From assembly GCA_030619885.1 (NCBI GenBank), contig JAUXAN010000008.1, forward strand, positions 1-64,000: 64,000 nt of DNA, given 5' to 3'. The translations under genes and the position numbers were made by a program. This DNA is from a bacterium (GTDB taxonomy: Bacteria > Hydrothermota > DG-26 > JAUXAN01). Positions 15,111 through 24,687 of this stretch are shown here, piece by piece. Under the pieces are notes generated by a model that saw only the letters and a list, made by a program, of their open reading frames with translations, was not told the origin of the DNA and made no database searches. Within the stretch, counting starts at the first letter, position 1. Every line of letters begins with the position of its first letter.

Positions 15111-18100
15111 ATGACTCTTCCGCAATTTTCAGTTGAACGACGGGTTGCAATCACAATGTTAATACTTATTATCGTCGTTCTGGCATTCATCTCTTTTTCA
15201 AGAATCGGACTGGGCCTTTTCCCTGATATAGAATTTCCGATTGTTTCGGTTATCATCACTTATCCAGGGGCATCTCCTGAGGAGATAGAAAATAGTGTTA
15301 CTAAATTCTTAGAGGATGGAGTAAGCACAGTATCCGGGGTTAAATCCATCGAGTCCATTACGCAGGAAGGGCTGTCAGCAGTTATGGTCGAGTTCGAATG
15401 GGGGACAAATCTCGATTTTGCTGCTCAGGATATCAGGGATAGATTAGCAATGTATGAAGGTTATTTCCCTCAGGATGCAGGAAAACCAGTTGTATTAAAG
15501 TTCGATATATCAATGATGCCTATTGTTGCTTATGGAGTCGTAGGCGGAGATACAAAAGAACTGAGAAAGACCCTTGAGGATGTGGTGAAAGAAAGATTGG
15601 AAAGGACGGATGGCGTTGCCAGTTGTATGATATTCGGCGGAAAGATTAGAGAGATACTGGTAAGTGTTGATAAGAAGAAACTTGAATCCTATAATATCTC
15701 TCTATCCCAGGTCAGCGCCTTTTTGAGAGTAGAGGATGTAAATATATCGGGAGGTTGGCTTAAGAAGGGATATAGGGAGTACCTCGTCAGAACTGTTAGT
15801 GAATATAGAGAGTTGGATGATATTAGAAATTCTGTGGTGGGATATACAAAAGTTGGGACACCTGTTTATTTAAGGGATGTTGCAGAGGTAACCGATACCC
15901 ATCGTGAAATCAGGGATGTCCAACGGATCGATTTAAAAGAAGGGGTTATGATGATGGTGAGTAAATCATCTGGTGCCAACCCCCTGACTGTATCAAAAAG
16001 GATAGAAAAAGAATTGGGAAAGTTGGAAAAATTCCTGCCGGGTGGAATAAAATTCTATACACTCTTCTCTCAAGGAGAGATAATTGAAAAAATAGTGAAA
16101 AGGACTAGTTCTAACATTATCTGGGGTGGTTTACTTGCGATACTTGCTATTTTTTTCTTCTTGCGAAACTGGCGACCGACCCTTATAATCGGGATAGCAA
16201 TTCCTTTCTCAATTATCACTGCTTTTATCGCTATCCATTTTGCAGGTTATACTTTGAATCTTATGACATTAGGCGGGCTTGCGCTCGGAGTTGGTATGCT
16301 TGTTGATAATGCAATTGTTGTTATCGAAAATATTTTCAGACATATAGAAGAAGGTAAAACGAGAAAGATCGCATCAAGAATTGGTGCCGAGGAAGTAACC
16401 CGAGCAATTACCGCAAGTACTATAACCACAGTAGTCGTATTTCTCCCATTATTTTATGCCGGAGGAATTGCAGGAAAAATCTCACGGGGATTAGCATTGA
16501 CCGTTGCTTTTGCACTCTGTGCATCTCTGTTAGTTGCCCTCACAATCATACCGATGATTGCATCGATGCTGTTCAAAAAAGAAAGGTTTCGCCCAACCCG
16601 TTTTGAGAGAATTAGAAACTGGTATAAATCTGTACTCGGATTTTCACTCGGGCATCGAAAGAGGGTTCTAATCACTGCGGGAGGGATTTTTGTATTCACC
16701 ATATTTCTTGTTTTGATAATTGGTGGAGAGTTCATGCCCAAGATGGACCAGCACTTTTTAATGATGATGGTAAGAATGCCACCGGGAACGAATTTAGAAG
16801 AGACAGATAGAGTAGTAAAACAGATTGAGGAGTTTGCTATAAAACTCGATGATGTGGAAGATATCGGTGCTATAATTGGGATGGGTGAAATGGGAGAATT
16901 CGATGCCGCCTACGGGACTGGCCCATCAGATGTGAACGAAGCCCAAGTAATGTTAGGACTGGTAGAGAGAAGCAAGAGGAAGAAAAGTTCCGAAGAGATA
17001 GTGAATGAACTCCGTTCTAATATTCCAAAACTTCATGGGGTAAAGGTCGAGTTCATAGACCCTGGTGAGATGATGATGGGAGGTGGAATGGTTAAGCCTG
17101 TTGACATTAAAATCTTCGGTCTTGATCTGGACAGTTTGAAAAGCATTTCTGAAAGAGTTGTTTCAAGAATTGAGGATGTAGAGGGTATAGAAGATGTGGA
17201 GAACTCGATGAAGGCGGGCAAGTCAGAGTGGAAAGTGAATATTGACAAAGAACTTTTATCCAACTTTGGTTTAACCTCTTTTGAGGTTGCAAATGCAATA
17301 AAGGGCGCAATGCGTGGTGTTGTTGCTACGAAATTAAGGAAGGGTGGTGTGGAGACCGATGTAAGAGTGAAATTCAAATCAGATGATATAGCGAAATTTG
17401 AAGATATAAGGAACCTTTCAATCATTACACCCACAGGGACAAAAATTTTATTGAAACAGGTAGCCGAAGTTAGACATGCCATAGGTCCTGTCAAAATAGA
17501 AAGGGAAGGGAATTTCAGAAAGGCATCGGTTACAGCAAATGTGAGAGGCAGAGATTTAAAGAGTGCGATGGGTGATGTAAAGAAAGCGCTGGATGATATG
17601 TCTCTTCCCCATGGTTATTTTATCGAATTCGGGGGAGAGTATAAGGAAATGGTAAGTGCATTTATAACCTTGGGATATGCATTTGCACTGGCAATAGTTC
17701 TCGTCTATATGGTCATGGCTGTCGCCTTTGAGTCACTCGTCCATCCATTAGTAATAATGTTCACGGTGCCTCTCTCCTGGATTGGTGCAATTCTGCTTCT
17801 TTTGCTCAGTGGGAAGACCATCTCCTTAGTCTCAGGTATTGGAATACTCATTCTGGCTGGTATCGCCGTGAATAATGGGATTGTGATGGTTGATTTCATA
17901 AACAGATTGAGGAAAAAGGGAATGGACAGAAAATCTGCAATAATCAATGGTGCGAGTATAAGGCTGAGGCCGATACTCATCACAGCGATTACAACAATTT
18001 TAGGGATGCTTCCTATGGTTTTATCAAAGACAGAAGGTTCAGAAATGAGAGCGCCAATTGCAATAACTGTAATAGGTGGACTTTTGGCTTCCACATTACT

Positions 18101-18197
18101 CACCTTAGTGGTGATACCGGTAGTTTATACCATATTTGATGACCTTGCTCACAGGACGAAAAAAATAGCAAAGAAAAAGATACACGGGGAGGAATAA
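15111..18197 (+). CDS. RND-family efflux transporter (HAE1-like)
   Basis: A 1028-residue proton-driven RND pump. N-terminal helix, first porter domain with PGASPEEIENSVTKFLEDGV, six-helix block including GGLALGVGMLVDNAIVVIEN (about 388-407), second porter domain, then the last helices. Of the proton-relay residues known from AcrB, the first TM4 aspartate is kept (D399) but the second is Asn (N400), and the TM10 lysine is replaced by Asn in GIAVNNGIVMVDF (N921). This Asn pattern is common in non-proteobacterial and Gram-positive-type RND pumps. AAAGGAGGAT lies before the ATG. It completes the TetR-TolC-adaptor-RND operon; substrate unknown. Confidence 0.95.
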   Translation: MTLPQFSVERRVAITMLILIIVVLAFISFSRIGLGLFPDIEFPIVSVIITYPGASPEEIENSVTKFLEDGVSTVSGVKSIESITQEGLSAVMVEFEWGTNLDFAAQDIRDRLAMYEGYFPQDAGKPVVLKFDISMMPIVAYGVVGGDTKELRKTLEDVVKERLERTDGVASCMIFGGKIREILVSVDKKKLESYNISLSQVSAFLRVEDVNISGGWLKKGYREYLVRTVSEYRELDDIRNSVVGYTKVGTPVYLRDVAEVTDTHREIRDVQRIDLKEGVMMMVSKSSGANPLTVSKRIEKELGKLEKFLPGGIKFYTLFSQGEIIEKIVKRTSSNIIWGGLLAILAIFFFLRNWRPTLIIGIAIPFSIITAFIAIHFAGYTLNLMTLGGLALGVGMLVDNAIVVIENIFRHIEEGKTRKIASRIGAEEVTRAITASTITTVVVFLPLFYAGGIAGKISRGLALTVAFALCASLLVALTIIPMIASMLFKKERFRPTRFERIRNWYKSVLGFSLGHRKRVLITAGGIFVFTIFLVLIIGGEFMPKMDQHFLMMMVRMPPGTNLEETDRVVKQIEEFAIKLDDVEDIGAIIGMGEMGEFDAAYGTGPSDVNEAQVMLGLVERSKRKKSSEEIVNELRSNIPKLHGVKVEFIDPGEMMMGGGMVKPVDIKIFGLDLDSLKSISERVVSRIEDVEGIEDVENSMKAGKSEWKVNIDKELLSNFGLTSFEVANAIKGAMRGVVATKLRKGGVETDVRVKFKSDDIAKFEDIRNLSIITPTGTKILLKQVAEVRHAIGPVKIEREGNFRKASVTANVRGRDLKSAMGDVKKALDDMSLPHGYFIEFGGEYKEMVSAFITLGYAFALAIVLVYMVMAVAFESLVHPLVIMFTVPLSWIGAILLLLLSGKTISLVSGIGILILAGIAVNNGIVMVDFINRLRKKGMDRKSAIINGASIRLRPILITAITTILGMLPMVLSKTEGSEMRAPIAITVIGGLLASTLLTLVVIPVVYTIFDDLAHRTKKIAKKKIHGEE

Positions 18198-18198
18198 A

Positions 18199-18252
18199 AA
18201 GGCGCTCCGATAATCTCATTGCGAGGAGTGGAACGGTTGCGAGGTAGTGGAT
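18199..18252. repeat. Dispersed ATTGCGAGGAG repeat between convergent genes
   Basis: GATAATCTCATTGCGAGGAG is of the ATTGCGAGGAGCG intergenic repeat type found in many bacteria. GATAAT and ATTATC form the outer arms of an imperfect hairpin between the convergent RND and coiled-coil genes, and it may act as a terminator. Confidence 0.4.
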
Positions 18253-18253
18253 A

Positions 18254-20461
18254 TTATCTATAAGTTTCCTCCAGTTCTCTGTTGAATACCTCACCCTCCA
18301 TTTCATGAAGTTTCTTCTGGAGGATTTTTTCCTCTTTTCTTAGTTCGCTAACCTTCTCTTCGAGCTCCATCGCCTCCTTTCCTAAAGGTCCTATATGAGT
18401 CGAAAGTTTATCCATCTGTTTCTGGACATCCGTCAGTTCTTTTTTTAATTTTTCTGATTCTTTTCTGTCTTTTTCCAAATTTTGTGTCAAATCTATATAT
18501 TCTTTTTCCTTCCTTTCCATCTCCTCTATTCTCTTCTTCAATACCTTTTCCATATTCTCCATTTCTGCTACATCCTTTTTAAGAGCTGCACTCCTTTCTT
18601 CTTTTTCTTTAATCTCAAGCATCAATTTCTCCTCATCCTTTTCCATCTTTTCAATCGCTTTTTCCAACCCGCCTTTTTTGTTAATGCTCTCTTCCATAAG
18701 TCTCCTCAATGTAGATTCTTTTTCACGGGATTCGGCAATGTGGTCGCTTACCTGACGCATCAATGTTTTTTCGTCCTCCCGCAATTTCCTCACCCTTTCA
18801 ATCAGTTCTATCTCTTCCTTCTTATTATCTATTATGCTCTTATTGATGGCTTTTTCTTCCTTACGTGCTATCTCCTGGCTCGATGTAAGATTCTCAAACT
18901 CTGCTTTCGATTTCGCCAGTTTTTCGGTTAGTTCTCTATCTTCCCCCCTTTTACTTTCAATGACTGATGTGAGTTCATTCTCTTCTTTGTGAATTTTCCC
19001 AAGTCGTTCGCTTAAGGTCTCCATGAGTTTGCTCTGTTCCTCTCTAACTTTTGCAATATGTTCGGTAATTACTTTTTCTTCCTCTTCGAATTTTTCAATC
19101 CGTTTTAATTTCTCATTGATGGTCGCTTCTTGTTCTTTGAGTTTACTCAGTTTCTTTTGAAGGTCTACCAGATCTCTCTCTTCTTTTCTTAATGACTCAA
19201 CACGGATGAGAATTTCGGCTTGTTCCCCCTTCATTTTCTCCAAGTTTGCCTTGAAAGTTTCTTCTTCATCTCTGAGTCTCAAAATATCTTCTGCCTCCCT
19301 TTTGATGGCATCTAAATACTCGTCTAATTTCTCCTTCCTATCCTGAAGTTCTTTAATTGTAGAACTGAGGCTCTCTCCCTTTTTTTGCATTTCTTCTATA
19401 CCAGAAGGTATTACTATACTCTCTGTCTTTAATTTTTCAATAGATTCAGTTATTTTTGCCTTCTCTTCATTTAACTCTTCAATCAGTTTTGCCTCTTCTT
19501 CACAACTCTCTATAATCTTCTTCAATTCTTGTCCCTTTTGGTGCAAAATTCCTGTAATCTGTTTCCTCTCTTCACCGAGTTTTTCAATGTCGAATATGAT
19601 TTCCTTTTTCTCACCGGATAGTTTATCTATCTCTTTATTGAGATCTAAAATCTCCACTTTTTTTCCTTTGGCACTAACTACTTCCTTTGACAGGAGTGCA
19701 GCATCTTTCTGCAGTTCATTTACCCTTATCGCTATCGACTTTTCATCCTTTTCCAATTTGCTAATGGAAGTCTTTGTTTCTTCTTCTTCTTCTTTTAAAT
19801 ATGAGACTCGCTCAGTGAGTTCATTGACTTCCTTTTTCTTTTCCGCTATCTCGGTCCCCACAGATCCGAGGGTTTCGACTTCCTCTCTAATCTTCGTCTT
19901 ACGTTCTTCAAGTGAAGAGACTTCTCCCACAAGTTCTTTAAGTCTTTCTTCCTTATCCTTCTCGGTTTTTTCAATATACCTCGACGCCTCCCACTCTAAT
20001 TCATTAATATGTTTAGTTACAAGCTCTTCCTCTTTTTTAGCCTTGGCAACATCTGACTCCAGGGCTAATTTTTCATCTTTCAGGCTTTGCAAGATTTTAT
20101 TTTCTTCTTCAATCTGTTTCTGCAGTTCATCAGTTTTTCTTTTTAAATCAACTTCATCCTTTTTAAAAATTTCAACCCTCTCAGTAACTTTTCCTGCAAC
20201 ACCTTTTTCTTCCTTCATAGCACTAACGGATTTCACAAGGGCATTCCTCTCGTCCTTCAACTTGTCAATTTCTGAAATGAGTTTCTCCATTTCATCTACT
20301 CTGGACCGAATTTCAGTTTCTTCCTGTTTTAACTTGTTAACACTCTCTGCACCTTCTTCAATCTCTTTCATCATATCTTCATACCTGGATAGAAGTTCTG
20401 CTTCTACCGATTTCAGTTCTTTAATTCTTTTAACATACTCTTCTTCTCTCTCTTCCATCAT
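18254..20461 (-). CDS. Long coiled-coil protein (735 aa)
   Basis: A 735-residue protein that is almost entirely charged heptad repeat (Glu/Lys/Leu/Ile) from end to end. There is no signal peptide, no membrane helix, no Walker motif and no globular head, so it is not an SMC or Rad50. A repeating layout of roughly 40-60 residues, with kExxLxxRvxeLxxE-like units, suggests internal duplication. It could be a cytoskeletal or scaffold-type filament protein; no function is assigned. AGGAGG lies 2 bases before the first ATG and 5 before the second, so M2 (20458) is the likelier start. It is convergent with the RND gene. Confidence 0.75.
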   Translation of the reverse strand: MMEEREEEYVKRIKELKSVEAELLSRYEDMMKEIEEGAESVNKLKQEETEIRSRVDEMEKLISEIDKLKDERNALVKSVSAMKEEKGVAGKVTERVEIFKKDEVDLKRKTDELQKQIEEENKILQSLKDEKLALESDVAKAKKEEELVTKHINELEWEASRYIEKTEKDKEERLKELVGEVSSLEERKTKIREEVETLGSVGTEIAEKKKEVNELTERVSYLKEEEEETKTSISKLEKDEKSIAIRVNELQKDAALLSKEVVSAKGKKVEILDLNKEIDKLSGEKKEIIFDIEKLGEERKQITGILHQKGQELKKIIESCEEEAKLIEELNEEKAKITESIEKLKTESIVIPSGIEEMQKKGESLSSTIKELQDRKEKLDEYLDAIKREAEDILRLRDEEETFKANLEKMKGEQAEILIRVESLRKEERDLVDLQKKLSKLKEQEATINEKLKRIEKFEEEEKVITEHIAKVREEQSKLMETLSERLGKIHKEENELTSVIESKRGEDRELTEKLAKSKAEFENLTSSQEIARKEEKAINKSIIDNKKEEIELIERVRKLREDEKTLMRQVSDHIAESREKESTLRRLMEESINKKGGLEKAIEKMEKDEEKLMLEIKEKEERSAALKKDVAEMENMEKVLKKRIEEMERKEKEYIDLTQNLEKDRKESEKLKKELTDVQKQMDKLSTHIGPLGKEAMELEEKVSELRKEEKILQKKLHEMEGEVFNRELEETYR

Positions 20462-20519
20462 TTCCTCCTAATATTTTTAAAAGTATTATCAGATACATAA
20501 CCACAGAGAATTAACTTTT

Positions 20520-20753
20520 CTAAAATAGGCCCAACAGAACATAACCAACTTTGGAAGTATGAAAATTTATCCGCTTAAGGTCGGTTATTAAATCAAGATG
20601 AACTGTACTCGTTTCGAGAGACTCCTTCAACCCTCTATGTAGTCTATCAATATGCCTGCGATGGAGTTCTCTAAGCAAATCGTTCATTCCCACTCTTCTC
20701 TCTTGCAGTTTCAATGCAAGTTCTCTATCACTGGTATGGACTGACCAATACCA
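20520..20753 (-). pseudogene. C-terminal remnant of a PhoU-domain Na/Pi cotransporter-type protein
   Basis: The frame is open from a TGA at 20754-20756 to the stop at 20520. It reads SVHTSDRELALKLQERRVG, then RHIDRLHRGLKESLETSTVH, then LDLITDLKRIN. This matches the last helices of the PhoU-like domain at the C-terminus of Na/Pi-cotransporter family proteins. The transporter part is missing and no proper start remains. It lies just upstream of the coiled-coil gene on the same strand. Confidence 0.6.
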
Positions 20754-20967
20754 TCAAAATTTATTTTAAGGGAAAAAAGTTAAAAAGTCAATAAAAAAAC
20801 ACGGCTATAGACCCTTCCCTTCCACCCATATCCCTACGGATCCGTAGAAATATGAGATGTTGTGCAACGGCTCTGTGAGTGGATAAGGTAAGACTGAAGC
20901 CTTGTTCTACAAGCTCAAGAGAGGCAGAAAAAGGCACATTCCAGTCTTCTCAATGGTTGCTTTTCCC

Positions 20968-20996
20968 TTGACAATTTATACAAATTTTTCTATGTA
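20968..20996 (+). promoter_or_regulatory. Promoter of the ribosomal-protein operon
   Basis: TTGACA 20968-20973, 17-base spacer, TATGTA 20991-20996. The predicted start is near 21003, giving a leader of about 25 bases before rplM. The leader contains direct repeats of GAATATTATGAATATT and a micro-ORF. Confidence 0.65.
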
Positions 20997-21008
20997 TTTC
21001 TAAATATT

Positions 21009-21044
21009 ATGAATATTTCTGAATATTATGAATATTGTAAATAG
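21009..21044 (+). other. Upstream micro-ORF overlapping rplM start
   Basis: ATG at 21009 opens MNISEYYEYCK and a TAG at 21042-21044, in a different frame from rplM, whose ATG at 21028 lies inside it. Its own ATG is about 6 bases from the predicted transcription start. Translation of it could modulate rplM initiation. It may be chance, as it arises from the GAATATTATG repeat. Confidence 0.35.
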
Positions 21045-21435
21045 AAAATGGTGGCTCATAGATGCTAACAGACAGACTTTGGGACGTCTGGCATCGAAAA
21101 TTGCTAATATCCTTCGTGGAAAAAACAATCCCCGTTTTTCACCGAACAGAGACTGCGGCGATTTTGTCATCTGTATCAACGCAGAGAAGATATATCTGAG
21201 TGGAAAGAAGTTGAAGAATAAGTTCTACTACCACCATTCAGGTTATCCAGGTGGACTGAAAAAGGTAAGGTGCGATGAACTTTTGAAAAAACATCCTGAA
21301 AGACTGATCTTTATGGCTGTAAGAGGGATGTTACCAAAAAATAAGTTAAGAGCAAAGTTCTTGAGCAAGTTGAAAGTATATGCGGGTCCGCACCATCCGC
21401 ATCAATCACAAAAACCTATACTTCTGGAGGTTTGA
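21028..21435 (+). CDS. rplM: Ribosomal protein uL13
   Basis: 135 residues, a normal-length L13 of the 50S subunit. WWLIDANRQTLGRLASKIAN, the YHHSGYPGGLKK motif and AVRGMLPKNKLRAKFLSKLK are universally conserved. It is the first gene of the rplM-rpsI-rpsB-tsf-pyrH-frr operon, preceded by a consensus promoter and no strong Shine-Dalgarno. Its stop (TGA 21433-21435) overlaps the start of rpsI, so the two are translationally coupled, as in most bacteria. Confidence 0.98.
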   Translation: MNIVNRKWWLIDANRQTLGRLASKIANILRGKNNPRFSPNRDCGDFVICINAEKIYLSGKKLKNKFYYHHSGYPGGLKKVRCDELLKKHPERLIFMAVRGMLPKNKLRAKFLSKLKVYAGPHHPHQSQKPILLEV

Positions 21436-21827
21436 TGAAAGAAGAATCTTACGAAGCGACTGGCAGACGAAAAAGATCAGTAGCAAGAGTAAGACTTATC
21501 CCTGGTAGTGGCAGATTTTTAGTAGCCAAAAAGCCTATTAAAGAATATTTCAAAAGAGAGAGCCTTGTGCAGATATGTGAACAACCTTTTGAGGTAACTG
21601 AGACGGTTGGTAAGTTTGACTGCTTTGTTAGAGTGAATGGAGGGGGTATTTCTGGACAGGCAGGAGCTGTGCAACTGGGCATTGCGAGAGCACTTCTTGC
21701 ATATAACGCAGAGTTCAAAAAAAAGTTAAGAGAATTTGGTTTACTAACAAGAGACTCCAGAGAGAAAGAAAGGATGAAGTACGGTCTTGCAAAGAGAAGA
21801 AAAAGATACCAATACTCAAAGAGATAA
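21435..21827 (+). CDS. rpsI: Ribosomal protein uS9
   Basis: About 130 residues, S9 of the 30S subunit. The start region EATGRRKRSVARVRL, VNGGGISGQAGAVQLGIARAL in the centre and the basic tail LAKRRKRYQYSKR, whose last Lys-Arg reaches the P-site tRNA, are all present. The start is taken as ATG 21435, four bases after GGAGG and overlapping the rplM stop as TGATG. An in-frame TTG at 21432 would sit too close to the ribosome-binding site. Confidence 0.97.
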   Translation: MKEESYEATGRRKRSVARVRLIPGSGRFLVAKKPIKEYFKRESLVQICEQPFEVTETVGKFDCFVRVNGGGISGQAGAVQLGIARALLAYNAEFKKKLREFGLLTRDSREKERMKYGLAKRRKRYQYSKR

Positions 21828-21851
21828 AATGTCAAAGAAGGGAGGTAGACT

Positions 21852-22544
21852 TTGGCAATAGTATCTATGAAAGATTTGCTGGAGGCTGGAGTCCATTTTG
21901 GACATAGAAAAAAGAGATGGAATCCAAAGATGAGAAAATATATCTTTGCTGAACGGAATGGCATCCACATAATAGACCTCGAATTAACACTGGACCTACT
22001 CAAAGATGCCTATCTCGCAGTACGCACAAAAATCGAAGAAGATGGCAATATCCTATTCGTAGGAACAAAAAAGCAGATAAAGGATGTAATCGAAGCAGAG
22101 GCTCAAAGATGTGGTGGGTTCTATGTTACTGAAAGATGGCTTGGAGGAACTTTAACAAACTTCAGAAATATAAGAAAAAATGTCGAAAAGATGATTGAAC
22201 TTGAGAAATTTGAAAAAGGAAATAAATCTTTTACTAAAAAAGAGAGCTCAAAATTAAAAAAGAAAAAAGAAAAACTTGGCAAAGTTCTCACAGGTATAAA
22301 GGATATGCACGACCTCCCGGGTATATTGTTTGTTACCGATGTTAGAAAAGAACATATTGCAGTTACAGAGGCAAATAAGATGGAAATACCAATAGTTGCG
22401 ATAGTTGATACCAATGTAGATCCTACTCCTATTAATTATCCAATACCGGGAAACGATGATGCAATAAGGTCGGTCAGACTGATAACAAGTCTTATTGCCA
22501 ACTCGGTTATTGAGGGGCACCAGTCTGGAAGCAAGGAAGAGTAA
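21852..22544 (+). CDS. rpsB: Ribosomal protein uS2
   Basis: 230 residues, S2 of the 30S subunit. The start [20 protein letters not shown] with [12 protein letters not shown], the [13 protein letters not shown] motif and [13 protein letters not shown] near the end are diagnostic. It begins with TTG (21852), six bases after GGGAGGT; the first ATG in frame (21867) would delete conserved residues. The lysine-rich insertion at about residues 122-142 is typical in length. The stop overlaps the tsf start as TAATG. Confidence 0.97.
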   Translation: MAIVSMKDLLEAGVHFGHRKKRWNPKMRKYIFAERNGIHIIDLELTLDLLKDAYLAVRTKIEEDGNILFVGTKKQIKDVIEAEAQRCGGFYVTERWLGGTLTNFRNIRKNVEKMIELEKFEKGNKSFTKKESSKLKKKKEKLGKVLTGIKDMHDLPGILFVTDVRKEHIAVTEANKMEIPIVAIVDTNVDPTPINYPIPGNDDAIRSVRLITSLIANSVIEGHQSGSKEE

Positions 22545-23131
22545 TGATCGAAAAAGTTAAGGAATTAAGGGAGAAGACGGGTGTCGGGATACTTGATTGT
22601 AAAATTGCACTGCAGGAGTCTAAAGGAGACATCGATAAAGCCATCGAAATATTGCGAAAAAAAGGTATTGCAGCATCGGAGAGGAAGGCTGGCAGAATAA
22701 CTGAAGAAGGAATAATAGAATCTTATATACATCCCGGTGAAAAACTCGGAGCTATGGTTGAAGTGAATTGTGAAACAGATTTTGTTGCAAGAAATAAAAA
22801 TTTCAGAAAATTTGCCAAAGATATCACCATGCATATTGCAGCCTGTAATCCACTCTATATCAAACGGAGTGATGTTCCTCAAGAGGTCATCGAAAAGGAG
22901 AGGGAAATATATCTTGCTCAACTTAAAGACAAAAATAAACCCCAGAAGATATTGGACAAGATTGTAGAAGGCAAACTGGAAAAATTTTTTTCCGAATTTT
23001 GCCTTACCGAACAACCGTTTGTTAAAGACCCCGAAAAAACAGTTGAAGATGTTCTAAAAGACAATATTTTTAAACTGGGAGAGAATATTGTAATTAAAAG
23101 GTTTGTAAGATTTAGATTGGGGGAAGTGTGA
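22544..23131 (+). CDS. tsf: Elongation factor Ts (short form)
   Basis: 195 residues, the guanine-nucleotide exchange factor for EF-Tu. The N-terminal UBA-like domain ([20 protein letters not shown]), the [12 protein letters not shown] region with TEEG, and the TDFVARN motif that inserts beside the EF-Tu nucleotide site are intact. At 195 residues it is the short type with one core subdomain, as in thermophiles and many non-proteobacteria. It overlaps rpsB by one base and pyrH by four. Confidence 0.97.
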   Translation: MIEKVKELREKTGVGILDCKIALQESKGDIDKAIEILRKKGIAASERKAGRITEEGIIESYIHPGEKLGAMVEVNCETDFVARNKNFRKFAKDITMHIAACNPLYIKRSDVPQEVIEKEREIYLAQLKDKNKPQKILDKIVEGKLEKFFSEFCLTEQPFVKDPEKTVEDVLKDNIFKLGENIVIKRFVRFRLGEV

Positions 23132-23835
23132 GGAAATATAAAAGAGTGCTTCTGAAATTGAGCGGAGAAATAATTGGCGGTGCAGATGGTGATGGAATTG
23201 ATAGAGATGCGCTTTGCATGGTAGCAGAAGAAATAAAGGGTGTCTCAATATTGGATGTAGATATAGGAATAGTTATTGGAGGAGGGAATATCTTCAGGGG
23301 CTCACTATCAAAAAAGATTGGTATAGACAGGGTGACAGGAGACTATATGGGTATGTTAGGCACAATGATGGATGCACTCGCCCTTCAGGATATCTTAGAA
23401 AGCAAAGGTATCACAACGAGGGTGATGAGCGCACTGGAGATGGCGCAGCTTTCCGAGAGATATATAAGGAGAAGAGCAATGAGGCACTTTGAAAAAAAAA
23501 GAACTCTAATATTTGCCTGCGGAACTGGTAATCCTTATTTTACAACCGACACCGCTGCATCCCTTCGTGCCATCGAAATAGGAGCAGAAGCACTACTGAA
23601 AGGAACCAAAGTAGATGGTGCTTACGCCAAAGACCCCATGAAAAATCCAAGAGCCAAAAAATTCAGTCGTTTGACCTATCTGGATGTTCTGAATAAAAAA
23701 CTGCAGGTTATAGACGCAACAGCCGTCACATTATGTATGGAAAATAATCTGCCCATAATAGTATTCAACATCAGGAAATCTGGAAATCTCAAAAAAATAA
23801 TTCAGGGAGAATCGGTAGGGACAATCATAAATTAA
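23128..23835 (+). CDS. pyrH: UMP kinase
   Basis: 235 residues, a bacterial hexameric UMP kinase of the amino-acid-kinase fold, converting UMP to UDP with [15 protein letters not shown] at the N-terminus, [11 protein letters not shown] at about residues 50-60, the [16 protein letters not shown] motif and [14 protein letters not shown] are diagnostic. It starts with GTG in a GTGTGAGG overlap with tsf. The tsf-pyrH-frr order is the common bacterial arrangement. Confidence 0.97.
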   Translation: MRKYKRVLLKLSGEIIGGADGDGIDRDALCMVAEEIKGVSILDVDIGIVIGGGNIFRGSLSKKIGIDRVTGDYMGMLGTMMDALALQDILESKGITTRVMSALEMAQLSERYIRRRAMRHFEKKRTLIFACGTGNPYFTTDTAASLRAIEIGAEALLKGTKVDGAYAKDPMKNPRAKKFSRLTYLDVLNKKLQVIDATAVTLCMENNLPIIVFNIRKSGNLKKIIQGESVGTIIN

Positions 23836-23838
23836 AAA

Positions 23839-24399
23839 ATGGACCTCGAAGAGATACATAATACAGAAAAAGAAAAAATGGAAAAGGCATGCGAGGCATT
23901 GAGACGTGAACTTTCGATGATAAGAACAGGAAGAGCAACAACCCAGTTGCTTGATGGTATAAAGGTCGAATGTTACAATTCTTCTTATCCAATAAAAGAG
24001 ATTGCAACCGTGGGAACCCCACAACCGAGGTTTCTCGTAGTTCAACCATGGGATAAAAGTCTAATTGGAAATATAGAAAAGGCTATATTAAAATCCGATT
24101 TAGGCCTAACTCCGAACAATGATGGTAATGTCATACGAATACCCATCCCACCACTTACAGAAGAGAGAAGGAAAGACTTGGTAAAACTCGTTAAAAAATT
24201 GACGGAGGATAGCAGGATAGAAGTTCGTAATGTGAGGAGGGAAGCGAATGAAAAGATACGCTCACTCCAACATAGTGGGGATATTTCTGAAGATGAACGG
24301 GACCGTGCATTGAAGAAAGTGCAGGAACTTACCGGTGATTACATAAAAAAAATTGACGAAATATTGAGCAGAAAAGAAGTCGAAATTATGGAAGAATAG
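23839..24399 (+). CDS. frr: Ribosome recycling factor
   Basis: 186 residues, RRF, which with EF-G splits post-termination ribosomes. The three-helix bundle is recognisable from LRRELSMIRTGRAT, KEIATVGTPQPRFLVVQPWD (domain II) and KLTEDSRIEVRNVRREANEK. It starts three bases after the pyrH stop and closes the translation operon. No clear intrinsic terminator follows. Confidence 0.98.
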   Translation: MDLEEIHNTEKEKMEKACEALRRELSMIRTGRATTQLLDGIKVECYNSSYPIKEIATVGTPQPRFLVVQPWDKSLIGNIEKAILKSDLGLTPNNDGNVIRIPIPPLTEERRKDLVKLVKKLTEDSRIEVRNVRREANEKIRSLQHSGDISEDERDRALKKVQELTGDYIKKIDEILSRKEVEIMEE

Positions 24400-24675
24400 A
24401 ACCGGCATTATCCCCCAACTTTGGAGTCAGCTTACAAATTCTATTATTTTATTTACTTTTTTTTATGAATAGTATTTATAACTAACAAGTTTTATACTGA
24501 ATGCTTCTTTTATGATTTCTCCTGTTATTTTTTTATACCTCATAATATTTTATCCTGTCTGGTTCCCTATTGTCAAGCCCATAAGAAGAAATGAGGGACA
24601 GGTAAACTCGGTTTTGACTTGACTTTTGAAAATCCTTTTCTACCATAGGAAAAAAAGTAAGGTCAGACGACCCGT
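24400..24675. other. Intergenic gap before the lysine catabolism pair
   Basis: A/T-rich with no gene. TTGACT-N16-TACCAT at about 24617-24644 is a possible promoter for the downstream genes. No terminator or RNA gene is recognised. Confidence 0.4.
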
Positions 24676-24687
24676 ATGGGAGGAAGG

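Noticed and set aside
19587-20471. Long plus-strand ORF (294 aa, Ser-rich)
   Set aside because: It is the antisense shadow of the coiled-coil gene; its Ser/Phe-rich composition follows from the Glu/Lys codons opposite, and it has no ribosome-binding site.
21009-21027. Canonical L13 autoregulatory leader
   Set aside because: The leader is only about 25 bases and lacks the known structured element.
24676-24687. ATG 24676 as LKR start
   Set aside because: The ATG overlaps the GGGAGG site that best serves the TTG at 24688.
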